In this document: piece by piece, positions 1-6,667 of the stretch
Layout of the letters: the number at the start of each line of letters is the position of its first letter
Position numbering within the stretch: the first letter of the stretch is position 1
NCBI GenBank assembly: GCA_944363005.1
Contig: CALVTV010000206.1
Span: forward strand, 1 to 10,137
DNA length: 10,137 nt
Origin: an uncultured Clostridia bacterium
Lineage (GTDB): Bacteria > Bacillota > Clostridia > Christensenellales > Aristaeellaceae
Reading direction: 5' to 3'
Made by a program: the position numbers and the translations under genes
Notes under the pieces: model-generated
Database searches by the model: none
Seen by the model: the letters and a program-made list of their open reading frames with translations, nothing else
Told to the model about the DNA's origin: nothing

Positions 1-147
1 AATCGTGCCGTTGCGGGATACGCCGTCGGCATAATCAAGCGTGATGGCCCATTCGTTGTCGTCCTGTCCGGGAACCCCTTCAGCAAGGCCCTGCACAGCC
101 TGCAGCCCGAGCAGCAGGCAAAGCAGCAGACAAACTGTTTTCTGCAT
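1..147 (-). CDS. Secreted protein of unknown function, N-terminal 49 residues only (cut by the window edge)
   Basis: The reading frame opens at an ATG (147-145) and stays open to the left edge, so only the first 49 codons are seen. An AGGAG ribosome binding site lies at 160-156, eight bases upstream, which fixes the start. The first 22 or so residues form a signal peptide: a short basic start (MQK), a Leu/Cys-rich hydrophobic core and a polar end around 'VQGLAEG'. The mature part begins acidic and polar (GQDDNEW) and then gives ITLDYADGVSRNGTI, which looks like a beta-strand repeat or the start of an extracellular domain but is too short to assign. It lies 123 bases downstream of the GH3 gene on the same strand, with no convincing promoter or U-tract terminator between them, so it may be co-transcribed as another extracellular protein. 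Function unknown. Confidence 0.8.
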   Translation of the reverse strand, partial: MQKTVCLLLCLLLGLQAVQGLAEGVPGQDDNEWAITLDYADGVSRNGTI

Positions 148-182
148 CGATCATTCTCCTCTAAAATGGTTCATGAAGGACA

Positions 183-218
183 TTCAGGCTCTGACATAGC
201 GCTATGCCAGAGCCTGAA
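183..218 (-). repeat. Strong intercistronic hairpin (11-bp perfect stem plus palindromic apex)
   Basis: TTCAGGCTCTG (183-193) pairs perfectly with CAGAGCCTGAA (208-218). After one A/C mismatch the apex CATAGCGCTATG (195-206) is itself a perfect 12-base palindrome. On the minus strand the hairpin is followed by TGTCCTTCATG, with no U-run, so it is not a canonical intrinsic terminator. It lies between the GH3 stop and the start of the next secreted-protein gene. Likely roles are mRNA 3'-end protection, processing or partial attenuation between the two genes. Confidence 0.7.
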
Positions 219-230
219 CGCCGGCGAATC

Positions 231-252
231 GGCCGGGAGAAGCTCCCGTGCC
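231..252 (-). repeat. Second, smaller hairpin just after the GH3 stop codon
   Basis: CGGGAG (234-239) pairs with CTCCCG (243-248) around a 3-base loop. With one bulged base the stem can extend through GGC/GCC at 231-233 and 250-252. It begins about 20 bases after the GH3 stop on the minus strand. No T-tract follows. With the larger hairpin at 183-218 it gives the GH3 transcript a doubly structured 3' end or intergenic spacer. Confidence 0.4.
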
Positions 253-270
253 GAAACGCTCGAAAGCATT

Positions 271-3200
271 TTACTGTACCGTCAGGTAGACAGTGATGGA
301 GTTGTTGCTCGTGCGGCCCGCGAAGAACATGCCGATGAAGGCATCCTCGCAGAGCACGACCTCCTGATTGATGGTGAACGCATAGTGCTCGCCGGAAGCC
401 AGCGGGGAGGCAATCGCGCCGCTGACCACGCCGGTCGTCTCGTCGATGGTCAGGCCCTCGGGCAGGTTTTCCGCCGTGTACTTGACGCTGGTGTACTTGC
501 CCACGTTGTCGGCCACGGTCGGATCACCGCCTGCGACGTAGTTCTCGCCCTCGACCAGCTCGATGAGGCCCACGAAGGAGGCGTTCACGTTCGCCGGATC
601 GACCACAGCGCTGACGGATGCCGTCGCCGTCGTCGTGCCGACCACGCCGCTCATGTTGCCCTTGCCCTGCACGGTGATGGTGAAGGGATACGCGCCGGCC
701 ACATCGATGGTGGTGCCGCTGATCGTGCCGGTCTGCCAATCGAGCGTCAGGCCCTCAACGCCGCCGGTCACGGTCACGTCATAGTTACCCTCGCCATAGA
801 CGCTGTCCATATCGGCCACGAACTGGGCAACCTCGTCCGCAGTATAGACTTCGTACTGATCGTAAGCAGTCGCCGGCTCCAGCGCCACAACCTTGTCGCG
901 CAGCAGCATGGAGGTCTTCAGGCCGGTCATGGCGTTGCTGTTGGCGTAGGTGTACAGCGCGCGGGTCGCCGTCTGGCGGACGCTGTAGTATTCGGTCGCG
1001 CTCTCGACCTGCTCGGTGCTGTCCGGGCCGGCCTGCACCAGGATGCCGCCCTTGCCGTCGCGCAGGGTCTCATCCCAGGTGCCCTCGGCGCGCTGGAGCG
1101 GCGGGAAGGCCAGGAAGCGGGAGTTCAGCGGCATCACATGCGCACGAACGAGGTTTTCAGGCGTCCAGCCGCAGCCGGTGTAGAACGCGTCGGTGACGGA
1201 GATGCCGTCGAAGCCCCACTCGTTCTCATACAGCTGACGGGTGATGGCATAGGCCACGGAAGTGGACAGGCCAATGCGGTTGAAAGAAGTCATGATGCCG
1301 TTGGCGTTGCCTTCCTTGATGGCAATTTCAAACGGCTTGGCGTAGATCTCGCGGATCGCCTGCTCGGTAGCGAAGGTGATCACGCCCGAACGGCTCGTCT
1401 CCTGATCGTTGAGGAACGCATGCTTCATGTAGACGTGCATGCCGTTGTCGGTCGCGCCCTTGATGACGGCCGCCATGATCTCGCCGCCCTGCACGCCATC
1501 CTGAGAGTAGTACTCGAAGTTACGGCCGGAGAGCGGGCTGCGATGGATGTTCATGCCCGGGCCATACCAGCCGGTGACGCCCAGCAGGATGCCCTCATTG
1601 GCGATGATGGTGCCCTGCTCATAGCACAGGTCCTTGTTCCAGGTCGAACCGATGACCGCTTCGCAAGCCCAGGCGTATCCGTTGCCGTCCGGCACGGTCG
1701 ACCAGTTCGCGCGCAGCTGACCAGGGCCGTCGTGATCCTTGATGGTCGGCTTGCCAATGGTTTCAATGCCCTCAGAGCCGTAGCCACCGTCGTTGGCAAT
1801 CTGCGTGAGCTCGTCCCAGGTGAGCTGGTTCATGAAGGTCGTCCACTTTTCATCCTCCAGCGGAACGCCGACCATGTCAGCCAGTTCGATGGGATACATG
1901 CCCAGTTCGTTGATTTCCGCGTCGCCCTGCGTCCAGTCTTCCGGAACTTCTTCCACGATCCACGGATTCTCGACGTCCGTCTCAACTTCCAGGGTCACGG
2001 GGTTGTCGTAATCATAGTAGGAAGCGGCGTACGTCTCCTGAATGTTCAGCAGGTTGAACGCCTCAATGCTGAACATGTTGGCAGAGCCGTCGTCCACGAC
2101 AGCCCAGGCCAGCTGCTCCTGCAGCTCGTTGGGCATGCCCGCCTCGTACTCCTCCTCCAGCGCCACGTAGGCATCGGCGCCTTCGCCGCCGACCAGCTGC
2201 GTGCGATGCAGGTAGTAATCGTCGCCGTCCACCGTCCAGGCACTGGACTGCGTGTTGTAACGGCCCCAGACCTCGTCATCCGTCTCCGCGGAGAAGATGT
2301 TGTTCGGGGTCTCCTCGTTGCCATCCTCGTCCCAGGTCAGGGCCGTGTCCGCCGTGAGGGTCGTCTCGGCCAGCACGTCGTGCGAGTTGCTGCGCACGGA
2401 GAGGACGTAGTCACCGGCTTCCAGCTCATAGCCATAGAAGTCGTTGAGGTTCGCGTCGTTGTAGTCGAAGGACGCCAGATCCTTCACCGCGATGGTGATG
2501 GCCACTTCCTCGGAAGCGCCCGGCTCGAGCACCTCGGTCTTGTCAAAGCCGACCAGGTTCACGGCCGCCTTCTCGATCTCATCCTCGAAGTACGGCGCGG
2601 AAGCGTAGAGTTCCACAACTTCCTTGCCCGCCACAGCACCGGTGTTGGTCACCTTGACGGTCACGGTGATGTCGCCATCCGCCGCGGAGAGGTCGCCCTC
2701 TACGCCGGTGATCTCCTGGGTGAAGGTGGTGTAGCTCAGGCCGTAGCCGAACGGATACACCACAGCCTCGTCATACCAGGCATCCGCGACGGCTTCGTCG
2801 CGCGCCTTGAGCTCTTCATAGACCGTCTCGTAGTAACGATAGCCCATGTAGATGCCCTCAGCATAGTCGATGAACTTGTATTCGCCGTTCTCCACGCCTT
2901 CCACGATGTACGCTTCGTCGTAGCCCATCGTCAGCGCGGAGCCGGTCTCGCCCATCTCATCGTTGATCAGCGCCTTGACCTGGGTAAAGTCGCCGAAGTT
3001 GTACCAGGTCGGGTCGGTCGCGAAGTCAGCCATGTAGATGTCCACCGTGCGGCCGGACCGGTTGATCGCGCCGATGAGAATCTGGCCCACGGACATGATG
3101 CCGTTCCAGCCGGGCTGGCCGATCCAGAGCACCGCGTCCACGTCCTCGTCGTTCTCCAGGCAGCCCAGTTCCATGACCGCCGGGCTGTTGACCAGAACGA

Positions 3201-3996
3201 TGACCTTGTCGAAGTTCTTCTTCGCGTAGGCCATCAGCTCCTTCTCGGAGGTGGTCAGCTGGAGGTAGTGGTCGTCCACGTTGTCGGTCACCGGCTCCTG
3301 CGTGTCCTTGTCCACCAGGTTGTACGCGTCGTTGTCCTGGCTCTCGGAACCGGAGCGGGAGAACACGACCAGCGCCGTATCGGTGTAGCCGTCCAGCGTG
3401 GCTGCGCTCAGGGAGCCCGTGCCATCGGTGATCGGCTCGTAATAGTTGCCGTCGAACAGCACGCTGTCCGCGGTTTCGGCATCCACCTTGTTCATGTAGT
3501 GGCCGCCGTCATACGGGTTGCCGCTGTAAGAGAGCGTCTTGGGGTTGAGCTCTTCCTTCTCGTATTCGGCCTTCACGGAAGGATTGTACTCGATGTTCGC
3601 CGCATCCAGGCTGTCAAAGAGCGTGAGCGGCGCGTCGGGCGTGTTGTCTCCGCCGGGCTTCGTCTGTCCGCCGGAGCCGCTGCCGCCGGTTGCAAGCGTG
3701 TCCGCCTGCGTGCCCAGAACGGTCACCTTCGCCTTCGCCGACTCAGAGGTCGCCATCGGCAGCGCGCCGTTGTTCTTGAGCAGCACTGCGCCTTCGCCCT
3801 CAATCCGAAGGTTCAGCTCCGCCGCAGCGTCCTCGACTTCCGTCATGGAATCATACGCAGCGCGGTACTTCTTCTGCGGGTCAAGCCCGTCTGCGATGTT
3901 CGCCGACGCAATGGCCGGGAAGCTGTTCAGGCCGATCATCGCGCAGAGCATGCAGCTGGCTGCGGCCCGGAGCTTCCTGTTGAACTTTGCTTTCAT
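271..3996 (-). CDS. Secreted glycoside hydrolase family 3 enzyme with permuted domain order and C-terminal Ig-like domains
   Basis: A 1241-residue extracellular glycosidase, probably a beta-glucosidase or related exo-glycosidase releasing sugars from beta-linked oligosaccharides. The start (ATG 3996) follows a GGGAG site eight bases upstream. Residues 1-31 are a signal peptide ending near AIASA. Domain order is reversed relative to most GH3 enzymes: the GH3 C-terminal alpha/beta domain comes first (about 65-420, from 'GEGAVLLKNNGALPM' to 'YPFGYGLSYT'), then a fibronectin-III-like domain (about 443-545), an acidic linker of about 150 residues, and the TIM-barrel catalytic domain (about 705-1020). 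Visible catalytic-domain motifs are KDHDGPGQLR (753-762), GRNFEYYSQD (824-833), KHAFLNDQE (858-866) and GFDGISVTDAF (928-938), with Asp936 the expected nucleophile. SRSGSESQDN (213-222) sits where GH3 acid/base glutamates occur, so Glu218 is a candidate. Two putative Ig (He_PIG-like) modules follow (about 1070-1130 and 1160-1240, 'GLTLDWQTGTISG' and 'GLTIDETTGVVSG'). No LPXTG or SLH anchor is seen. Substrate is inferred only from the family. Confidence 0.95.
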   Translation of the reverse strand: MKAKFNRKLRAAASCMLCAMIGLNSFPAIASANIADGLDPQKKYRAAYDSMTEVEDAAAELNLRIEGEGAVLLKNNGALPMATSESAKAKVTVLGTQADTLATGGSGSGGQTKPGGDNTPDAPLTLFDSLDAANIEYNPSVKAEYEKEELNPKTLSYSGNPYDGGHYMNKVDAETADSVLFDGNYYEPITDGTGSLSAATLDGYTDTALVVFSRSGSESQDNDAYNLVDKDTQEPVTDNVDDHYLQLTTSEKELMAYAKKNFDKVIVLVNSPAVMELGCLENDEDVDAVLWIGQPGWNGIMSVGQILIGAINRSGRTVDIYMADFATDPTWYNFGDFTQVKALINDEMGETGSALTMGYDEAYIVEGVENGEYKFIDYAEGIYMGYRYYETVYEELKARDEAVADAWYDEAVVYPFGYGLSYTTFTQEITGVEGDLSAADGDITVTVKVTNTGAVAGKEVVELYASAPYFEDEIEKAAVNLVGFDKTEVLEPGASEEVAITIAVKDLASFDYNDANLNDFYGYELEAGDYVLSVRSNSHDVLAETTLTADTALTWDEDGNEETPNNIFSAETDDEVWGRYNTQSSAWTVDGDDYYLHRTQLVGGEGADAYVALEEEYEAGMPNELQEQLAWAVVDDGSANMFSIEAFNLLNIQETYAASYYDYDNPVTLEVETDVENPWIVEEVPEDWTQGDAEINELGMYPIELADMVGVPLEDEKWTTFMNQLTWDELTQIANDGGYGSEGIETIGKPTIKDHDGPGQLRANWSTVPDGNGYAWACEAVIGSTWNKDLCYEQGTIIANEGILLGVTGWYGPGMNIHRSPLSGRNFEYYSQDGVQGGEIMAAVIKGATDNGMHVYMKHAFLNDQETSRSGVITFATEQAIREIYAKPFEIAIKEGNANGIMTSFNRIGLSTSVAYAITRQLYENEWGFDGISVTDAFYTGCGWTPENLVRAHVMPLNSRFLAFPPLQRAEGTWDETLRDGKGGILVQAGPDSTEQVESATEYYSVRQTATRALYTYANSNAMTGLKTSMLLRDKVVALEPATAYDQYEVYTADEVAQFVADMDSVYGEGNYDVTVTGGVEGLTLDWQTGTISGTTIDVAGAYPFTITVQGKGNMSGVVGTTTATASVSAVVDPANVNASFVGLIELVEGENYVAGGDPTVADNVGKYTSVKYTAENLPEGLTIDETTGVVSGAIASPLASGEHYAFTINQEVVLCEDAFIGMFFAGRTSNNSITVYLTVQ

Positions 3997-4042
3997 ACGG
4001 ATTCTCCCTTTTTCTACATATTCCCTTACGGGGGTTATCCAT

Positions 4043-4071
4043 ATTTTAGCGTTTTGACGTCGTCCAGCTTC
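4043..4071 (-). promoter_or_regulatory. Candidate promoter of the GH3 gene, good -10 and poor -35
   Basis: On the minus strand a -10-like TAAAAT lies at 4048-4043. At the standard 17-bp spacing the -35 position (4071-4066) reads GAAGCT, which barely resembles TTGACA. A promoter with a usable -10 and a poor -35 usually needs an activator, and a tandem repeat ends three bases upstream of this -35 (at 4074). The leader to the GH3 start would be about 40 bases. Inferred, with no direct proof of the start site. Confidence 0.45.
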
Positions 4072-4143
4072 ACTTCTGGTACAAAACTTCTATTTTCAGG
4101 TACAAAATTTTTCGTTTTTTATCAACTTTCCCCGACGTCAAAA
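4052..4143. repeat. 11-bp perfect inverted repeat flanking the GH3 regulatory region
   Basis: TTTTGACGTCG (4052-4062) and CGACGTCAAAA (4133-4143) are exact reverse complements, with centres 81 bp apart. Each arm is centred on the palindrome GACGTC. The left arm falls in the spacer between the proposed -35 and -10 of the GH3 promoter. The right arm lies upstream of the tandem repeats. The arrangement resembles a main and an auxiliary operator for a repressor that could loop the DNA, for example a LacI-type protein recognising a CG-centred palindrome. The cognate protein is not visible here. Confidence 0.5.
4074..4107. promoter_or_regulatory. Tandem 13-bp direct repeat, candidate LytTR-regulator operator of the GH3 gene
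   Basis: TTCTGGTACAAAA (4074-4086) and TTCAGGTACAAAA (4095-4107) differ by one base and have a 21-bp period, two helical turns. LytTR regulators bind imperfect 9-bp direct repeats with 12-13 bp between them, giving the same 21-22 bp period. The half-sites match the published LytTR consensus only partly (about 5-6 of 9). The distal copy sits in TATTTTCAG, a 9-mer also present at the same register in the esterase upstream site (8201-8209). The proximal copy abuts the proposed -35, a position suited to activation. The LytTR regulator encoded at 5556-6302 is the natural candidate. Confidence 0.55.
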
Positions 4144-4206
4144 AATGTTCCCATGCCCGTAAAAATGTGCGCTTTCTCCCCCCCTACCGTGTTTCAAAAA
4201 TGCGAC

Positions 4207-4233
4207 AAAAAAACCCGCACACAGGCGGGTTTT
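4207..4233 (-). terminator. Rho-independent terminator of the regulator/kinase operon
   Basis: AAAACCCGC (4210-4218) pairs perfectly with GCGGGTTTT (4225-4233) around a 6-base loop. On the minus strand the hairpin runs into seven consecutive T (4213-4207). It begins seven bases past the kinase stop codon, and separates that operon from the GH3 promoter. TTTT on the plus side may give weak reverse termination. Confidence 0.92.
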
Positions 4234-4239
4234 CAAAAA

Positions 4240-5553
4240 TCAGTCCGCGGCAACTGTCGCCGCATCGTCAGCGGGAAGCATAATCTCGATGACAAAATGA
4301 TGGTTTTCCGTGCTGATGATCAAATCTCCCCGATAGGAATTGACAATATACGCAATGCTCTTGATCCCGTAACCATGCATCCCCGGTTCATGCTGCTTGG
4401 TCGTCTGAATTTCTCCGTCCTTGACAACGACCGGCGTGCTGCAATAGTTATCGATGCTGATGTAGACCATTTTCATGCGCCGGTGAATGCGCAGCGTGAC
4501 GGTTCGCTTTTCCTCATCCGGCTCCTTGCTCAGGCTTTCGATGGCATTGTCCAGCATGTTGCCAAAGAGCGAATACACGTCCACTTCGTCCATATGGTTC
4601 AGGCACGCGCCATCGACAACGTAGGAAAACTGGATGTTGTACTTTTCGCAGAGCAGCTTCTTCTCCATGAGTACCATGTCCAGCGCGTCATTTCCCGTTT
4701 TGATGATGCTGTCATAGATCATGATGGCTTTGGAAAGCTGCGCCACGTTCTTTTGCCTTTTTTCATCGCTCAGATTGTTGAGCCGGTCAATCTGATGCTT
4801 GAGGTCGTGGCACTTGATATTGATAAAATCAATGGTTTCCTTGGAAATACGATGCTGATTCTGCTCAAGGCGAATCATCTGCTGCAACATTTTGTTCGTC
4901 TGCGCCATTTTTCCATCCTGAAACAGACCCACCTGAAGCAGGAGGCACAACACGCAGCCGAGCATGGCGTACACCTTGCAGATGACGATGGCTTCTGTGG
5001 AAAGCGTCAAGCTGTCCATCGTCACGCTGAGCACCAGGCAAAGCACCAGGTTCATGCCGGAAATCGCGAGCACGCGCTTGTCGCCGTATTGCATTTTTTC
5101 GTCAAGCAGCGCTCCCTTGATAAATAGAAAGTAGAACAGCGCTGCACAAATCGCATACGGGGCAATCAGGTACCCGAACACTGAAGCCACGCTGTCCAAC
5201 GCGCTGACGCTCAGCAGCTGCAAAAGGATCTTGACGACGGAGTCCGCAATGTGTTGCACGGAGTATCCTGCCGTCGCAACAAAGACGACTTCCGTCAGCG
5301 ACAGCCGAAAACAGGCCGCCACGGCCGCCACCGAATACCCGAAAAATGCCAGGAAAAACACCATGCGATAAGGAATTGTGTTGGGCAGCGCGGAAAAGGC
5401 CACGTGCGTCGCCACGGTTGCCGTCGCATACAAAACGAACACCAGCGCAAATCGCAGCGGGAAACGGCTTCGCCTGGGCTGATGGAACAGAAAGATGGAT
5501 TCGGAAATCACCATTTCAAGCAAAAAACACAGTGGGATACAGATGTCCGCCAT
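4240..5553 (-). CDS. AgrC-like membrane sensor histidine kinase (GHKL ATPase, HPK10 type)
   Basis: A 437-residue polytopic kinase expected to phosphorylate the response regulator encoded just upstream. The N-terminal half (about 1-210) has six or seven hydrophobic segments (near 4-22, 34-50, 64-81, 87-105, 123-146, 161-180, 187-210) and no extracellular domain, the layout of AgrC-type receptors for small peptides. A coiled-coil-like stretch (214-245) leads to the dimerisation helix with KCHDLKHQ, where His249 is the likely phospho-acceptor. The ATPase domain shows an N box (NMLDNAIESL, 332-341) and a G box (GYGIKSI, 394-400). The regulator's TGA (5558-5556) lies two bases before the ATG (5553), and GGAG five bases upstream of it supports this start. 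A GTG at 5559 overlapping that stop is possible but worse spaced. Codon use is less GC-biased than in the GH3 gene. No AgrB or AgrD gene is in the window, so the ligand is unknown. Confidence 0.93.
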   Translation of the reverse strand: MADICIPLCFLLEMVISESIFLFHQPRRSRFPLRFALVFVLYATATVATHVAFSALPNTIPYRMVFFLAFFGYSVAAVAACFRLSLTEVVFVATAGYSVQHIADSVVKILLQLLSVSALDSVASVFGYLIAPYAICAALFYFLFIKGALLDEKMQYGDKRVLAISGMNLVLCLVLSVTMDSLTLSTEAIVICKVYAMLGCVLCLLLQVGLFQDGKMAQTNKMLQQMIRLEQNQHRISKETIDFINIKCHDLKHQIDRLNNLSDEKRQKNVAQLSKAIMIYDSIIKTGNDALDMVLMEKKLLCEKYNIQFSYVVDGACLNHMDEVDVYSLFGNMLDNAIESLSKEPDEEKRTVTLRIHRRMKMVYISIDNYCSTPVVVKDGEIQTTKQHEPGMHGYGIKSIAYIVNSYRGDLIISTENHHFVIEIMLPADDAATVAAD

Positions 5554-5555
5554 GC

Positions 5556-6302
5556 TCACTCCGGATTCTCCCCTCGCAAAAACTGCATGAAAGCCCGTGT
5601 GAATTCTTCCAGATACGGCTTGGTAATCACGAACCGGATTCCCGCAATGTCAATCGTATTTTTCACTTTCTGCTCGATATGGGCCAGGTTGACCAACACG
5701 CCCTTGGAACACTTGACGATTGAACTGCCCGCAAACGTCTCCTCTACCTCCTTGAGCGTCCCGCGCACGCGATATTCGCCGCTGCGTGTAACATACAGGA
5801 TATAGTTCTTGTCTTTCGTAATATAGTAGATATCGCTGTAACTGAATTTGCGGTAGGCGTCCGTTCCGACGCTCAGGAAGATAAAGGCATCCTTTTTCAC
5901 TTCGCGATCCACCGTTCGGAAGACATGATCCAGTTTTTCCATCAACACGCCGTACCGGATGGGTTTAACGATGAAATCCATCGCGGCAACCGAATACCCG
6001 GACACCGCATACTGCGCCATGCGCGTAACAAAAACCAGCGCCACGTGTCCATCGATCTCGCGAAGTTTTTTCGCCGTGTTCATGCCGTCCAAATGTGGCA
6101 TTTCCACATCCAGAAACACCACGTCGAACACAGGCCGGTATTCCTGCAAGAAATCAATTCCGTTTTTGTACGTCGTAACCTGCACGACAATCTTCTTTTC
6201 CTGTGCATAGCGATTGATGGATCTTGTCAGGCGCTCAATATCCTCATCACTGTCGTCAACAATCGCAAGCCTTCTGTGCGTCATGCTCTGCGCATTTTCC
6301 AT
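5556..6302 (-). CDS. LytTR-family response regulator (AgrA/LytR type)
   Basis: A cytoplasmic transcription factor of about 248 residues. The receiver domain (about 11-128) keeps the acidic pair Asp16-Asp17, the phospho-acceptor Asp65 (VVFLDVEMPHLDG), Thr93 (FVTR) and Lys113 (IVKP). The LytTR DNA-binding domain follows (about 138-244), with FSYSDIYYITKDKNY and the characteristic KCSKGVLVNLAHIE. Such domains bind 9-bp direct repeats with a period of about 21 bp, and two such repeats occur upstream of the neighbouring GH3 and esterase genes. The stop is two bases from the kinase start, so the pair is translationally coupled. The start is uncertain: ATG 6302 has AAGGAG 14 bases upstream, which is long, while ATG 6284 (MTHRRLAIVDD) has no ribosome site but overlaps the TGA of a small upstream frame as ATGA. 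The domain is complete with either. Confidence 0.93.
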   Translation of the reverse strand: MENAQSMTHRRLAIVDDSDEDIERLTRSINRYAQEKKIVVQVTTYKNGIDFLQEYRPVFDVVFLDVEMPHLDGMNTAKKLREIDGHVALVFVTRMAQYAVSGYSVAAMDFIVKPIRYGVLMEKLDHVFRTVDREVKKDAFIFLSVGTDAYRKFSYSDIYYITKDKNYILYVTRSGEYRVRGTLKEVEETFAGSSIVKCSKGVLVNLAHIEQKVKNTIDIAGIRFVITKPYLEEFTRAFMQFLRGENPE

Positions 6303-6508
6303 ACGACGCCCGTCATCTCCTTCCCCAATCGCACAAAGCCCGTTTTGCCCGGGCAACTGTCTTTTAGCATTTTCTTACACCCCGCACGGACAGCCTTTCG
6401 CAAGCCTGCTTGCGCTTCGGCCCGGCGGACATACTTCTTGGAGCGAACAAAGGCAAGACCCGCTCTCTCCCCGGCAATCCATCGCTTCACATGATGTCGA
6501 TCATATTT
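6303..6508 (-). other. Long structured leader of the response-regulator/kinase operon
   Basis: About 200 bases lie between the predicted transcription start (near 6502) and the regulator start. The stretch holds a 7-bp inverted repeat CGCAAGC/GCTTGCG (6399-6405 and 6408-6414), a 12-base perfect palindrome TTGCCCGGGCAA (6345-6356) and an alternative GCCCG/CGGGC stem (6338-6342 and 6350-6354) that shares bases with the palindrome. I recognise no riboswitch or T-box signature. The minus-strand frame 6559-6281 stays open through the leader and ends in an ATGA overlap with codon 7 of the regulator, but its 5' part contains the promoter. Confidence 0.4.
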
Positions 6509-6537
6509 ATTATAGAGCAAATTGTCCACCTGCTCAA
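6509..6537 (-). promoter_or_regulatory. Sigma-A-type promoter of the regulator/kinase operon
   Basis: On the minus strand TTGAGC (6537-6532, four of six matches to TTGACA) is followed after exactly 17 bp by a perfect TATAAT (6514-6509). It sits after the esterase terminator and about 200 bases before the regulator, in a locally AT-rich patch. No 21-bp-period repeat is visible upstream, so autoregulation through such a site is not evident. Confidence 0.7.
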
Positions 6538-6610
6538 GCAAAACTTGCATGGAGTGCATCGGATTTCCCGCCCGCTTCCGCACAGGGACAAGCCCAAATT
6601 CAAAACACAG

Positions 6611-6640
6611 AAAAAAGAGACACCCCATACAGAGTGTCTC
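6611..6640 (-). terminator. Rho-independent terminator of the esterase gene
   Basis: GAGACAC (6617-6623) pairs perfectly with GTGTCTC (6634-6640) around a 10-base loop. On the minus strand this is followed by six T (6616-6611). It starts about 28 bases after the esterase stop and separates that gene from the regulator operon. Confidence 0.88.
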
Positions 6641-6667
6641 CCGAGGCAATCGCGTGCGTCTTTGTTG

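Noticed and set aside
4141..4170. AAAAATGTTC and AAAAATGTGC repeated with a 20-bp period
   Set aside because: A-rich and short, 60 or more bases upstream of the proposed GH3 operator; it could occur by chance and has no partner elsewhere.
4161..4180. A possible catabolite-responsive (cre) site around AGAAAGCGCACATT on the minus strand
   Set aside because: At least four mismatches at the conserved positions of the CcpA operator.
166..5127. A plus-strand open frame of 1653 codons
   Set aside because: It runs antisense to the GH3 gene, the intergenic region and most of the kinase gene. Its product is a Val/His/Arg/Leu-rich mixture with no domain, as expected from the GC-rich third positions of the real genes. 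It has no plausible ribosome site.
6348..6356. Minus-strand ACAGTTGCC resembling a LytTR half-site in the regulator leader
   Set aside because: No second copy 21-22 bp away on either side, and it lies downstream of the promoter; a single half-site is not meaningful.
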